Below are positions 42,098-49,774 of a stretch of DNA of 64,000 bases, piece after piece. The DNA comes from Jatrophihabitans sp035642535 (GTDB taxonomy: Bacteria; Actinomycetota; Actinomycetes; Mycobacteriales; Jatrophihabitantaceae). The notes below the pieces were generated by a model that was not told where the DNA came from, ran no database searches, and was given only the letters and a program-made list of their open reading frames with translations. Where the stretch lies: assembly GCA_035642535.1 (NCBI GenBank), contig DASQSE010000150.1:1-64000 (forward strand), given 5' to 3'. The translations under genes were made by a program, and so were the position numbers. Each line of letters starts with the position of its first letter. Within the stretch, counting starts at the first letter, position 1.

Positions 42098-42838
42098 ATG
42101 ACCGCCACACCGCGAACCCATCGCCTCGACTGGGAGGACCCGACGCTGCGCGAATGGCAGGCGCTCGTCCTCTGGTCCGACCCGGGTAATCCGGAGGCCG
42201 GCATCGTGCTCGACCGGTCGGCGTTCTACCCGGGCGGCGGCGGCCAGCCGCCCGACGAGGGCGTGCTGCTGTGGCAGGGCGTCACAACCCGGATCGTCGG
42301 CACCCGCAAGGGCGAGGACCTGTATCTGATCCCCGATGCCGCGGATCCGATTCCGCCGGCGGGCACGCACGTCCAAGGCGCGCTCGACGATCAGCGTCGC
42401 ACCCTGCTGATGCGCACCCACTCGGGGCTGCACGTGCTGTGCGGGACGGTGTTCCGCGACTTCGGCGCGCTCGTGACGGGCGGCAACATGAACCCTGGCG
42501 AGGCGCGGCTCGACTTCGATCTGCCGCAGCCGCCGCCCAACTTCAAGGCGGACCTGGAGGCCGCCGTGAATCGCGAGGTGGTCGCCGACCGCCGCATCGT
42601 CGCCAAGCTGCTCCCCCGCGAGCAGGCGCTCGCCGATCCGGCTGTCATCCGCACCGTGGCGGTGGCGCCGCCGGCCGACACCCCGCAGCTGCGGCTCATC
42701 GACATCGAGGGCCTCGACGTGCAGGCCGACGGCGGCACGCACGTCGCATCGACCCGGCAGATCGGGCACGTCCAGGTGACCAAGGTCGAGAACAAGGGCC
42801 GGCACAACCGACGGGTGCGCATCAAGATCATCGACTGA
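42098..42838 (+). CDS. Alanyl-tRNA editing protein AlaX-like
   Basis: The 246-residue protein matches the free-standing editing domain of AlaRS that hydrolyses mischarged Ser-tRNA(Ala). It has the RTHSGLHVL motif (zinc ligands His in HxxxH) and the second motif DGGTHVAST. In typical AlaX that position is CGGTH, with the Cys as zinc ligand; here an Asp takes its place. The fold and the second His remain, so the protein may still bind zinc but through a different ligand. It follows the ABM gene by 15 bases. Confidence 0.78.
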   Translation: MTATPRTHRLDWEDPTLREWQALVLWSDPGNPEAGIVLDRSAFYPGGGGQPPDEGVLLWQGVTTRIVGTRKGEDLYLIPDAADPIPPAGTHVQGALDDQRRTLLMRTHSGLHVLCGTVFRDFGALVTGGNMNPGEARLDFDLPQPPPNFKADLEAAVNREVVADRRIVAKLLPREQALADPAVIRTVAVAPPADTPQLRLIDIEGLDVQADGGTHVASTRQIGHVQVTKVENKGRHNRRVRIKIID

Positions 42839-42879
42839 CCGTCGCGCCGGCGCGGCGAGACCCGGACAGGGCCCTCTCG

Positions 42880-42925
42880 GCGCGTGGTGTCCTGCGTACA
42901 CGTGTGTACGCAGGACACCACGCGC
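42880..42925. repeat. 46-bp perfect palindrome after alaX
   Basis: The 22 bases at 42880-42901 (GCGCGTGGTGTCCTGCGTAC...) pair perfectly with 42904-42925, leaving a two-base centre. It begins 42 bases after the alaX stop and is followed by the SRPBCC operators. It may be a terminator, but a perfect 22-bp stem with almost no loop is also a cruciform-forming element. Confidence 0.75.
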
Positions 42926-42955
42926 TGGAAAGGAACCCCCGGAGGCGAGCCGACA

Positions 42956-43017
42956 CGCAACCTATGGTTGCGCATCCGCTCGTGAGCAACTATGTTCATA
43001 GGCAACCAAAGGTTGCG
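42956..43017. promoter_or_regulatory. Two CAACC-N3-GGTTG operators before the SRPBCC-ArsR operon
   Basis: The dyad CGCAACC-TAT-GGTTGCG (42956-42972) and GGCAACC-AAA-GGTTGCG (43001-43017) have the same arms. They lie 13-75 bases before the SRPBCC start. They are likely binding sites of the ArsR regulator encoded two genes downstream. Confidence 0.7.
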
Positions 43018-43029
43018 TAAGGAGCAGAG

Positions 43030-43494
43030 ATGCAATACGAGATGATCAAGCGTGAGCTGCACGTCGACGCGGCGCCGGAGATCGTGTACGAGGTCGTCAG
43101 CACTCCCGAGCACATCGCGCAGTGGTGGAGCGACCATGCCGAGTTCGAGCCCGTCGCGGGCTCGACCGGGGAGATCGTCTGGGGCGACCGAGGCGCCGCC
43201 GACGCCGACGTCTACGCGTTCACGGTCGTCGAGGCCACGCCGCCGCGACTGTTCTCGTTCCGCTGGTGCTACCCGGGCGGCGAAGTCGCACACGAGAGCA
43301 ACTCCCTGCTCGTGACACTCGAGATGATTCCGGCCGACGGCGGCACGACGCTGCGGCTGACGGAGACCGGGTTCCTCGCGCAGGGCAGGACGGCGGCCGA
43401 GGTCGCAGAGCAGTACCAGTCCCACGTCGACGGCTGGAGCATCTTCGTGCCCCGCCTCGAGGCGCACATCGCGAAGCAGGTCGACTCGCGATGA
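43030..43494 (+). CDS. SRPBCC (AHSA1-like) domain protein
   Basis: The 154-residue protein is an activator-of-Hsp90-ATPase-like START/SRPBCC domain (MIKRELHVDAAPEIVYEVV, HIAQWWSD, GGTTLRLTETGF). SRPBCC-ArsR gene pairs are widespread in actinobacteria; the SRPBCC protein is thought to bind a hydrophobic ligand. It overlaps the ArsR gene by four bases (ATGA). Function beyond this is unknown. Confidence 0.8.
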   Translation: MQYEMIKRELHVDAAPEIVYEVVSTPEHIAQWWSDHAEFEPVAGSTGEIVWGDRGAADADVYAFTVVEATPPRLFSFRWCYPGGEVAHESNSLLVTLEMIPADGGTTLRLTETGFLAQGRTAAEVAEQYQSHVDGWSIFVPRLEAHIAKQVDSR

Positions 43495-43841
43495 CCACCC
43501 GAGGGTCGGAGGACGTCGACGACGAACTCTGGTCCGCGATCGGCGATCCCATGCGGCGGCGGATGCTGGACATCCTGCTGCGCGAGGGCGTCGCCACCCC
43601 GACCAGTCTCGCCGACCGGCTGCCCGTTACGCGCCAGGCGGTCGCCAAGCATCTCGCCGTCCTGACCAGGGCCGGGCTGGTCCACGCCACCCCGGCGGGC
43701 CGGGAGCGGCACTACCACGTCGACGAGGCCCGCCTCGGCCGCGCGGCAACGGAACTTTCCACCCTGGCCGCGGCCTGGGACGCCCGCCTCAACCGGATCA
43801 AGCGGATCGCCGAGGCGATCCAGCGCAGGCAGGAGAAATGA
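43491..43841 (+). CDS. ArsR-family transcriptional regulator
   Basis: The 116-residue protein is a winged-helix repressor of the SdpR/ArsR type paired with SRPBCC genes (WSAIGDPMRRRMLDILLRE, TPTSLADRLPVTRQAVAKHLAVL; broken here only for naming). It has no metal-binding cysteines. The operators at 42956-43017 upstream of the operon suggest autoregulation. It precedes an MFS gene by one base. Confidence 0.85.
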   Translation: MTTRGSEDVDDELWSAIGDPMRRRMLDILLREGVATPTSLADRLPVTRQAVAKHLAVLTRAGLVHATPAGRERHYHVDEARLGRAATELSTLAAAWDARLNRIKRIAEAIQRRQEK

Positions 43842-43842
43842 C

Positions 43843-45222
43843 ATGCTCACCCGCAAGGAACGACTCACCCTGCTCGTGCTTCTCGGGGCCGGCTTCATGC
43901 TCTCCCTCGACTTCTCGATCCTCAACGTCGCGCTGCCCGAAGCCGGCGACGGCGTCGGGATCGGCACCGACGGGCTGCCGTGGATCACCTCGGCGTACTC
44001 GCTGCCGGCGGCCGGTTGCACGCTGCTCTTCGGCCGGGTGGCCGACCTGCACGGCCGGCGCAAGGTGTTCCTCGCCGGCCTGGTCGTCCTCATCCTCGGC
44101 TGCCTGATCGGGGGCTTCGCCACGACACCCGCGATGCTGCTGGCCGGCCGTGCAATGCAGGGTCTGGCCGCCGCAATGACGATCCCGGCGAGCCTGTCGC
44201 TGATCACGACGACATTTGCCGAAGGGCCGGTCCGCGACCGCGTGCTCGGCCTGAACGGCGCCCTGCTCTGCGCCGGATTCACCGTCGGCGCGCTCGCCGG
44301 CGGGACGCTCATCTCGGTATTGGGTTGGCGGGCAGCGTTCCTGATCAACGTTCCGATCGCCGTCCTGATCGTGGTGATCACCCCGGCGCTGGTCGAGGAG
44401 AGCGCCGTCGCGCAGGGCATGCGGCTGGATCTTCCCGGCGCGCTGACGGTGAGCGGTGGCCTGATGGCAGTCGTGTACGCCGTGCTGGAGGCCAACATCG
44501 CAATTGGTGTCGTCGGCGCTGTGCTGCTCGTCGCGTTCTGGAAGATCGAGCATCGTGCGCCGCAGCCGCTGGCGTCGATCCGGATCCTGAAGCGGCGCAC
44601 GGTCCTGTGGGGCAACTACGCCGGCTTCGTACTGCTGGCGATGGTGCCCGGGATGATCTTCCTCGTCACGCTGTATCTCCAGCAGGTGCTCGGCCTCTCA
44701 CCGTTCGCGACCGGGCTCGTCTTCGGCCTGCCGGGGCTCGCCTCGATCGCCGCGGGCGTGGTCGCCGGCCGGCTGATCGGCCGGCACGGCAGCCGCGTCG
44801 TCCTCGCCGTCAGCATGTCGGTCACAGCGCTGGCCACCGTGCCGCTGGTCTTCCTGGGCACGGACCGCTCGGCGCAGTACATCGTCGTCCCGGCGCTGTT
44901 CGTCTGCTTCTTCGGGCACGTGGCCGCCATCGTGGCGTACACGGTGATCGGCACCTCGGGCCTGCCTCCGGAGGAGCAGGGCCTGGCCAGCGGGCTCAAC
45001 ACGATGACGAACCAGGCGTCGTCGATCGGGATCCCGGTGCTGGGCGCGATCGCAGCCAGCCAGTCCGTCCTGCTGACCGGCATCCACCTCGCGCTGATCG
45101 TGGACATCGTGGTCACGCTGGTGAACGTGGCGGTCGTCTGGGTCGGGCTGCGCGCCCGCCCGAGCCACCAGGTGCTGCCGTTCGCCGCCGCGGCCGCCGA
45201 GCCGAACCGCGCCGCAGCTTAG
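43843..45222 (+). CDS. MFS drug exporter, DHA2 (EmrB/QacA) type
   Basis: The 459-residue protein has the DHA2 motif C-like start (GAGFMLSLDFSILNVALPE), WITSAYSLPAAG and LFGRVADLHGRRKVF between helices 2 and 3. Fourteen helices are usual in DHA2; the hydrophobicity here gives 12-14. The gene follows the ArsR gene by one base, so drug or lipid export is probably derepressed by the SRPBCC/ArsR unit. Confidence 0.86.
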   Translation: MLTRKERLTLLVLLGAGFMLSLDFSILNVALPEAGDGVGIGTDGLPWITSAYSLPAAGCTLLFGRVADLHGRRKVFLAGLVVLILGCLIGGFATTPAMLLAGRAMQGLAAAMTIPASLSLITTTFAEGPVRDRVLGLNGALLCAGFTVGALAGGTLISVLGWRAAFLINVPIAVLIVVITPALVEESAVAQGMRLDLPGALTVSGGLMAVVYAVLEANIAIGVVGAVLLVAFWKIEHRAPQPLASIRILKRRTVLWGNYAGFVLLAMVPGMIFLVTLYLQQVLGLSPFATGLVFGLPGLASIAAGVVAGRLIGRHGSRVVLAVSMSVTALATVPLVFLGTDRSAQYIVVPALFVCFFGHVAAIVAYTVIGTSGLPPEEQGLASGLNTMTNQASSIGIPVLGAIAASQSVLLTGIHLALIVDIVVTLVNVAVVWVGLRARPSHQVLPFAAAAAEPNRAAA

Positions 45223-45359
45223 GGCTACGCTCGACGCCAGGTGCGTGAGGGCGCCTCCGGGTCCGCGGGTAGGACTGAGTCCACCTCTGCTTGATCGATC
45301 GTCTACCGGCGTTCTCCTTTGGCCCGAAGCGCGGACCGCGGGCCAACGAAGGAGACGTC

Positions 45360-46916
45360 ATGTCTACTCTCCCCGTCCGCGTCGACCTCGATCAGCTGCG
45401 TCGCCGGGCCAAGGACCTGCTACGCGCCGCGCACGCCGGCGACAGCGCGGCAACGGACCGGATCCGCGCCGTGTCCGACAAGCTCACCTTGACCGCGGCC
45501 CGGCTCGCAATCGCCCGCGAGCACGGCTTCGACAGCTGGGTGCGTCTCAGGGACGAGGTGCAGGCGCGGACCGCCGGCGTCGACGAGCAAGCGCGCGCGT
45601 TCTGCGAGGCCAGTGTGCGCGACTCGACGGGTCGCGCCGCCCGGATGCTCGCCGCGCAGCCCGATCTCGCGGAAGACGGGCTCGCACCGGCGGTCGTCCT
45701 CGGCGATGTCGAGCGGGTGCGCGCCGCGATCGAGCAGGATCCGGCCGCGGTGACCCGACCGGATGCCCGGACGGGCTGGACGCCGCTGCACCTCGCCGCG
45801 AGCTCCCGGTGGCATCGGCTGGAGCCGCGCCGCGCCGACGGCCTCACGGACGTGGCCCGGCTGCTAATGGACTCCGGCGCCGGCCCGACCGGCTCCGCCG
45901 CCAACGGCTGGACGCCGCTGCGCTGCGCGATCGCCGGTGTCGCCAACCCGGCGATCGTCCGACTGCTGCTCGACCGCGGCGCGCTGCCCGATGACCACGA
46001 CCTGTATCTGGCCTGCTTCGGCGACGACGACCGCGAGAGCCTGCGGCTGCTGGTCGACCGGATGGCGAACGTCGCCGATACCACCGCGCTGGCCGCGGCG
46101 ATCAGCATCAATGACCTCGAAGGGGTCCGCATGCTGCTGGCCGCCGGTGCGGACCCGCGCCGGCCGTCGGCGGCCGACCTCTACGGCGCGGACCACGTCG
46201 GCCGGCCGGACTGGCCGCCCGTGCACGCGGCGATCTCGACCGACTGCTCCGTCGAGCTGGTGCAGCTGTTGCTGGCAGCCGGTGCCGAGCCGAACGCCGA
46301 AGGTCCGGACGGCCGCACCCCACATCAGCTCGCCGCGCGGCGTGGCCGCGCCGACCTGGCGCGACTGATCCGGCAATACGGCGGGGACGCGAGCGCGTCC
46401 GACGTCGACCTGTTCGTGTCCGCGTGCCTGCACGCCGACCGGCCGACGGCCGAGCGCATGCTCGCGCAGCAACTGGTGCGACTCGACCTGCTGTCGAACG
46501 ACGACCGCGCGGCAGTGTTGCGCGCCGCCGAGCAGGGCAACGGCGCGGCGATCGAGCTGATGCTCGACCTCGGCTTCCCGATCGGCGTGCGCGGCGAGAA
46601 CGGCGCCACGCCGCTGCACATCGCCGCGTACAGCGGCAGCGTCGAGGCGGCCCGCGTGTTGCTGGCGCGCGGCGCAGATCTGCACGCCCGCGACACGACG
46701 TGGGACAGCACACCGCTGGTCTGGGCGATCGTCGGCAGCGGCGAACGTCCGGCGCACAACCCGAACGCCGACTGGGTCGAAACCGCGCAAACGCTGCTCG
46801 ATGCAGGCGCCGCGATCGACGGGATCACGCTGTCGCCCGACGACCCCAAAGCGCCGAGCTCAGAGGTCGCGCAGTTGCTCCGGGCCCGTGGCGTCCCGGA
46901 CGAGACGCCGGCCTGA
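45360..46916 (+). CDS. Ankyrin-repeat protein
   Basis: The 518-residue protein starts with the PVRVDLDQLRRRAKDLLRAA segment shared by actinobacterial ankyrin proteins. It then has about eight ankyrin-type repeats (GWTPLHLAASSR, GWTPLRCAIAGVANPAIV, ATPLHIAAYSGSVEAARVLL). It should bind a partner protein. The ATG at 45360 follows a GAAGGAG site. The genome context (a Clp-N protein convergent at the end) gives no clear job. Confidence 0.85.
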   Translation: MSTLPVRVDLDQLRRRAKDLLRAAHAGDSAATDRIRAVSDKLTLTAARLAIAREHGFDSWVRLRDEVQARTAGVDEQARAFCEASVRDSTGRAARMLAAQPDLAEDGLAPAVVLGDVERVRAAIEQDPAAVTRPDARTGWTPLHLAASSRWHRLEPRRADGLTDVARLLMDSGAGPTGSAANGWTPLRCAIAGVANPAIVRLLLDRGALPDDHDLYLACFGDDDRESLRLLVDRMANVADTTALAAAISINDLEGVRMLLAAGADPRRPSAADLYGADHVGRPDWPPVHAAISTDCSVELVQLLLAAGAEPNAEGPDGRTPHQLAARRGRADLARLIRQYGGDASASDVDLFVSACLHADRPTAERMLAQQLVRLDLLSNDDRAAVLRAAEQGNGAAIELMLDLGFPIGVRGENGATPLHIAAYSGSVEAARVLLARGADLHARDTTWDSTPLVWAIVGSGERPAHNPNADWVETAQTLLDAGAAIDGITLSPDDPKAPSSEVAQLLRARGVPDETPA

Positions 46917-46917
46917 C

Positions 46918-47511
46918 TCAGGCGGCGGTGTCGCGGCGCGCACGCAGCCGGGCGCGGACGAGTTCGGGATCCGCGCCGAGATGCCGGATCAGCTCGACGG
47001 CCATGTTGCCCTTCGGGTCGAGCAGCCCGAGCAGCAGATGGTCGACGTCGATGTCGCCGACGCCGCTGCTCTTCGCCTCGTTGCGCGCCCGCTCGAGGAC
47101 GCGCTTCGCCCGTGGCATGAACGGCAATCCGTCGTAGCTGTCATCGACGCGACGACGGCGAAACAGCGACGCGCGGCGACGGCATTGAGCAACTGGGCGG
47201 TCGAGGGCGCCAGGCCCGAAGTTGGCCTCCGCGGCGCGGCGCACCTGCTCGAGGTCGATGCCGACGGTGCGCAAGGCCGCGGCGTCGTTGGCGCAGAAGC
47301 CGCCGCGTCCGACGAGGTGGCCGAGTGCGTCCCGGGCAGTGTCGAGCGTGATCCCCAGATCGCCCAGCACCGCCGCTGCCGGCTCGCCCGACGCGTCCAG
47401 CACGCCGAGCAGCAAGTGCTCGGTACCGAGCCAAGGGTGCGCGAAGTTGCGGGCTTCCTGCTGCGCGCGGACCACGACCTGACGTGCATCGGGGGTGAAC
47501 CGCTCGAACAC
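46918..47511 (-). CDS. Clp N-terminal domain protein
   Basis: The 197-residue protein has two Clp-N repeats as in the N-terminal domain of ClpA/ClpC (residues about 1-75 with FTPDARQVVVRAQQEAR and HLLLGVL; residues about 125-185 with RVLERARNEAK and DHLLLGLLD). There is no ATPase domain. Stand-alone Clp-N proteins may act as adaptors or substrate binders for ClpC-ClpP. I start at GTG 47511, preceded by GGAGG; a longer ATG frame begins upstream. It is two bases from the HTH gene and probably cotranscribed. Confidence 0.75.
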   Translation of the reverse strand: MFERFTPDARQVVVRAQQEARNFAHPWLGTEHLLLGVLDASGEPAAAVLGDLGITLDTARDALGHLVGRGGFCANDAAALRTVGIDLEQVRRAAEANFGPGALDRPVAQCRRRASLFRRRRVDDSYDGLPFMPRAKRVLERARNEAKSSGVGDIDVDHLLLGLLDPKGNMAVELIRHLGADPELVRARLRARRDTAA

Positions 47512-47513
47512 GA

Positions 47514-47723
47514 CTACCTCCGGCTGTGCTTCTTGTGGACGGCCTGCCTGCTGACGCCGAGCGCCTGACCGATCTCCTCCCACGACCAACCCTGGCGCCG
47601 GGCGCTGCCGACCTGCAGCGCTTCGAGCCGGTCCACGAGCCGGCGCAGCGCGGCGACCGCCGCCAGGCCCACCTGCGGATCCTGACTGGTTGCCGCGGCG
47701 GCGGTGTCCACTGCTTCGGTCAC
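47514..47723 (-). CDS. Small helix-turn-helix protein linked to Clp-N
   Basis: The 69-residue protein ends in a helix-turn-helix (WSWEEIGQALGVSRQAVHKKH, broken in naming). Such proteins often precede Clp-N genes in actinobacteria and probably regulate them. The start is GTG at 47723. Two dyads lie immediately upstream, in the end of the next gene, and may be its own operators. Confidence 0.75.
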   Translation of the reverse strand: MTEAVDTAAAATSQDPQVGLAAVAALRRLVDRLEALQVGSARRQGWSWEEIGQALGVSRQAVHKKHSRR

Positions 47724-47727
47724 GGCT

Positions 47728-47772
47728 TGTCAACCTACATTGACACGTCGTATCTCGTCAACCTGAGTTGAC
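47728..47772. promoter_or_regulatory. Two GTCAA-type dyads upstream of the HTH gene
   Basis: TGTCAA-CCTACA-TTGACA (47728-47745) and GTCAAC-CTGA-GTTGAC (47757-47772) have matching arms. The TTGACA or TGTCAA words could also be -35 boxes. They overlap the 3' end of the divergent-side membrane gene and lie before the HTH start, consistent with autoregulation of the HTH/Clp-N pair. Confidence 0.6.
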
Positions 47773-48215
47773 TCAGCTCGGTCGATCGGCGCGAACAACA
47801 GGCAGCCGACCTGATCGTCACGGCGCAGCACCGAGTTCGAGACGGCGAGCACCTCGCAGCCGGCGTAGCCGCGCGCGGCAGCCAGCAGCATCGACGCACC
47901 GTAGAAGATCAACGCGGCGTCCCTGGTCACGGACAGTGCCGGCGCATACGCCGGGGTGAAGTACAGCGCGCAGAAGACGACGCAGTTCACCGCGTGACCG
48001 AACGTGCCGGTCGCCCGGAGTGGCGTGATGTCGCGACGCGCGCGGATCCACTGCAGGGCGAGCGTGACGGCGGGAAAGCCGAGCAGGCCGAGCAGCCACG
48101 GCGCCGGGTGGAAGCCACGCGTCCAGTGGCCGTACGCCACGTCGCCGAGCAGCGCCAACCCGACGCCGAGCCGAGCCGCGGTGCCGTACCGTCCGATTGC
48201 CCGTGCTGCGCTCAT
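47730..48215 (-). CDS. Small integral membrane protein of unknown function
   Basis: The 161-residue protein has about four hydrophobic segments (RLGVGLALLGDVAYGHW, PWLLGLLGFPAVTLALQWI, VNCVVFCALYFTPAYAPAL and LIFYGASMLLAAARGYAG). No motif is recognisable, but it has the general look of small four-helix DoxX/DUF-type proteins. It is divergent from merR and shares the palindromic gap with it. It may be under MerR control. Confidence 0.65.
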   Translation of the reverse strand: MSAARAIGRYGTAARLGVGLALLGDVAYGHWTRGFHPAPWLLGLLGFPAVTLALQWIRARRDITPLRATGTFGHAVNCVVFCALYFTPAYAPALSVTRDAALIFYGASMLLAAARGYAGCEVLAVSNSVLRRDDQVGCLLFAPIDRAESTQVDEIRRVNVG

Positions 48216-48256
48216 GTCCGTCCTCCCGATCTCCGACGTCCGTTCGGGCCAGCGTG

Positions 48257-48314
48257 GACCCCGTACCGCGGTACCAGGTCAACCCCGCTTGACCCGGTAC
48301 CTCGGTACGGGGTC
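48257..48314. promoter_or_regulatory. Two 24-bp dyads in the merR promoter region
   Basis: GACC-CCGTACCGCGGTACCA-GGTC (48257-48280) and GACCCGGTAC-CTCG-GTACGGGGTC (48291-48314) have matching arms. The second overlaps TTGACC (48289-48294) and fills the 19-base gap to a possible -10, as in MerR-controlled promoters. They serve the divergent membrane gene and merR. Confidence 0.65.
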
Positions 48315-48326
48315 GATCCTGAAGTC

Positions 48327-48743
48327 ATGCGCACGGGCGAAGTGGCCGACCGGGCCGGGGTGAATATCCAGACGCTGCGTTACTACGAGCGGCGCGGGCT
48401 GCTCGCGGAGCCGCCGCGCTCGCCCACCGGGTATCGGGACTACCCCGGGTCCGCAGTAGCGGTGTTGCGATTCGTGAAACGCGCCCAGGAACTGGGCTTC
48501 ACGCTGACCGAGGTCGAGGAGTTGCTCGAACTGGCCGACGGTGGACCGGCCAGCTGCGACGCCGCACGGCACCTCGCGGAAACGCACATCGTGGAACTGG
48601 AGCGCAAGATCGCCGATCTCGAGCAGATGCGCGCCTCGCTCGGTGCCCTGGTGGCGACCTGTCAGCGGCCGCGCGCAGCTCGGACGTGTGCGCTGCTCGA
48701 CGCGCTCAGCGACGACGTGCCGCTCACGCAGGTGCAGCGATGA
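48327..48743 (+). CDS. MerR-family transcriptional regulator
   Basis: The 138-residue protein has the MerR winged helix (RTGEVADRAGVNIQTLRYYERRGLL in part) and a coiled-coil dimer helix. Three cysteines follow (Cys near ASCDAARHL, TCQRP and RTCALLD), a pattern near that of mercury or zinc/copper sensors. It overlaps the next gene by four bases (ATGA). Its operators probably are the dyads at 48257-48314. The metal is not certain. Confidence 0.82.
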   Translation: MRTGEVADRAGVNIQTLRYYERRGLLAEPPRSPTGYRDYPGSAVAVLRFVKRAQELGFTLTEVEELLELADGGPASCDAARHLAETHIVELERKIADLEQMRASLGALVATCQRPRAARTCALLDALSDDVPLTQVQR

Positions 48744-49078
48744 AGCTGCAGATCCTGCACGTGCCGGACTGCCCGAACGCCGCGGTGCTGACGGCCCGGG
48801 TCGCCATGCTGATCGCCGGACGTGCGGACGTGACCGTCGAGCACTGCGTGATCCGCACCGAGGCCGAGGCTGCGACACACGGCATGACAGGGTCACCGAC
48901 GTTGCTGATCGACGGCGTCGACCCGTTCACAGAGGCGGTGCAGCCGGCGACCCTCTCCTGCCGGCTGTACGCCGACGAAGCGGGTGCGATCTCCGGGACG
49001 CCCTCGATCACCCAGCTGCGCGCCCCGTTGTCGCCGAGAAGGCGGCGGTCATCGCGAGCAGCCAGGCTGCGCCGATGA
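48740..49078 (+). CDS. Thioredoxin-like (alkylmercury-lyase-type) protein
   Basis: The 112-residue protein starts MKLQILHVPDCPNAA, the form of thioredoxin-fold proteins found with MerR regulators (Thioredoxin_3/DUF-type). Only one Cys is at the usual CxxC position (DCPNA), so it is not a normal disulfide oxidoreductase. A second Cys is at TVEHCVIR. The 3' end overlaps the convergent PAP2 gene by 71 bases. Its function could be metal or thiol binding. Confidence 0.65.
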   Translation: MKLQILHVPDCPNAAVLTARVAMLIAGRADVTVEHCVIRTEAEAATHGMTGSPTLLIDGVDPFTEAVQPATLSCRLYADEAGAISGTPSITQLRAPLSPRRRRSSRAARLRR

Positions 49079-49721
49079 TGACGCCACCCAGGACGTCCGA
49101 CACGTAGTGCACGCCGAGCGCGATCCGCGAGAAGCCGATGAGCGCGACGACGAGCGTCGCGGCCACGACCAGCCACCACCGCCGACCGCGCCGAACGCTC
49201 GGCCGGAAGATCACGATGAGAATTCCGCACGCCACCGTGGCCGCCTGGGCGTGCCCGCTCGGAAACGACATGCCGTGCGCGCTCGCCACCGGTTCGGGCA
49301 GGCGCGGACGCGCGCGGCCGACCGTCACCTTGATCAGGTTGTTCAGCAGCCAGCTTCCCAACGCAGTGACGAGGAGGAACGCGGCCAGGCGATACGACCG
49401 CCGATACAGCAGCCACGCGCAGACAGCGCCCAACACGATCCACCAGCCCGTCGGCGACCCGACCAGGCTGACGGCCTTCATCGACGACGTGAAGGCCGGA
49501 TGCCCGACGGCGACGGTGTGCAGCGAGGTAGCGGTGTCGTTGTCGACGTCGAGCACCGGCTCGGATTTCGTCTGCACGAGCAGGACGAGGATCGCGAACG
49601 GGATCGCGGCGAGTCCGGCGGCCACGAACGCCAGCGCCGCGCGTATGCCAGCGTGACTGCAGATACCGGCAACACTATTCGGAACCCGATGGCAAGGTGT
49701 GGTTCGTAACCGGTGCGACAA
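49008..49721 (-). CDS. PAP2-type phosphatase (lipid phosphatase)
   Basis: The 237-residue protein has the three PAP2 motifs, KVTVGRARPRLP, PSGHA and SRIALGVHYVSDV, plus about six hydrophobic segments. It would dephosphorylate phosphatidate, undecaprenyl diphosphate or similar lipids at the membrane. The start is uncertain; the ATG at 49721 gives a hydrophilic lead. Its N-terminal coding region overlaps an SDR remnant on the other strand. Confidence 0.82.
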   Translation of the reverse strand: MSHRLRTTPCHRVPNSVAGICSHAGIRAALAFVAAGLAAIPFAILVLLVQTKSEPVLDVDNDTATSLHTVAVGHPAFTSSMKAVSLVGSPTGWWIVLGAVCAWLLYRRSYRLAAFLLVTALGSWLLNNLIKVTVGRARPRLPEPVASAHGMSFPSGHAQAATVACGILIVIFRPSVRRGRRWWLVVAATLVVALIGFSRIALGVHYVSDVLGGVIIGAAWLLAMTAAFSATTGRAAG

Positions 49722-49774
49722 GTGGCTTCGGACGCGCGATCGCTGCCACTGCGCGCGGGTCTTACGGTCGTCGC
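49682..49774 (+). pseudogene. Short-chain dehydrogenase N-terminal remnant
   Basis: The 31 codons before the SHMT-like ATG (frame of that gene) read EPDGKVWFVTGATSGFGRAI, with an Ala/Arg tail, which is the start of a classical SDR with its TGxxxGFG motif. The frame runs without a stop into the SHMT-like gene. It looks like a truncated SDR whose body was lost, fused in frame to the next gene. An in-frame start at GTG 49697 exists, but the ATG at 49775 is more likely used. Confidence 0.55.
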
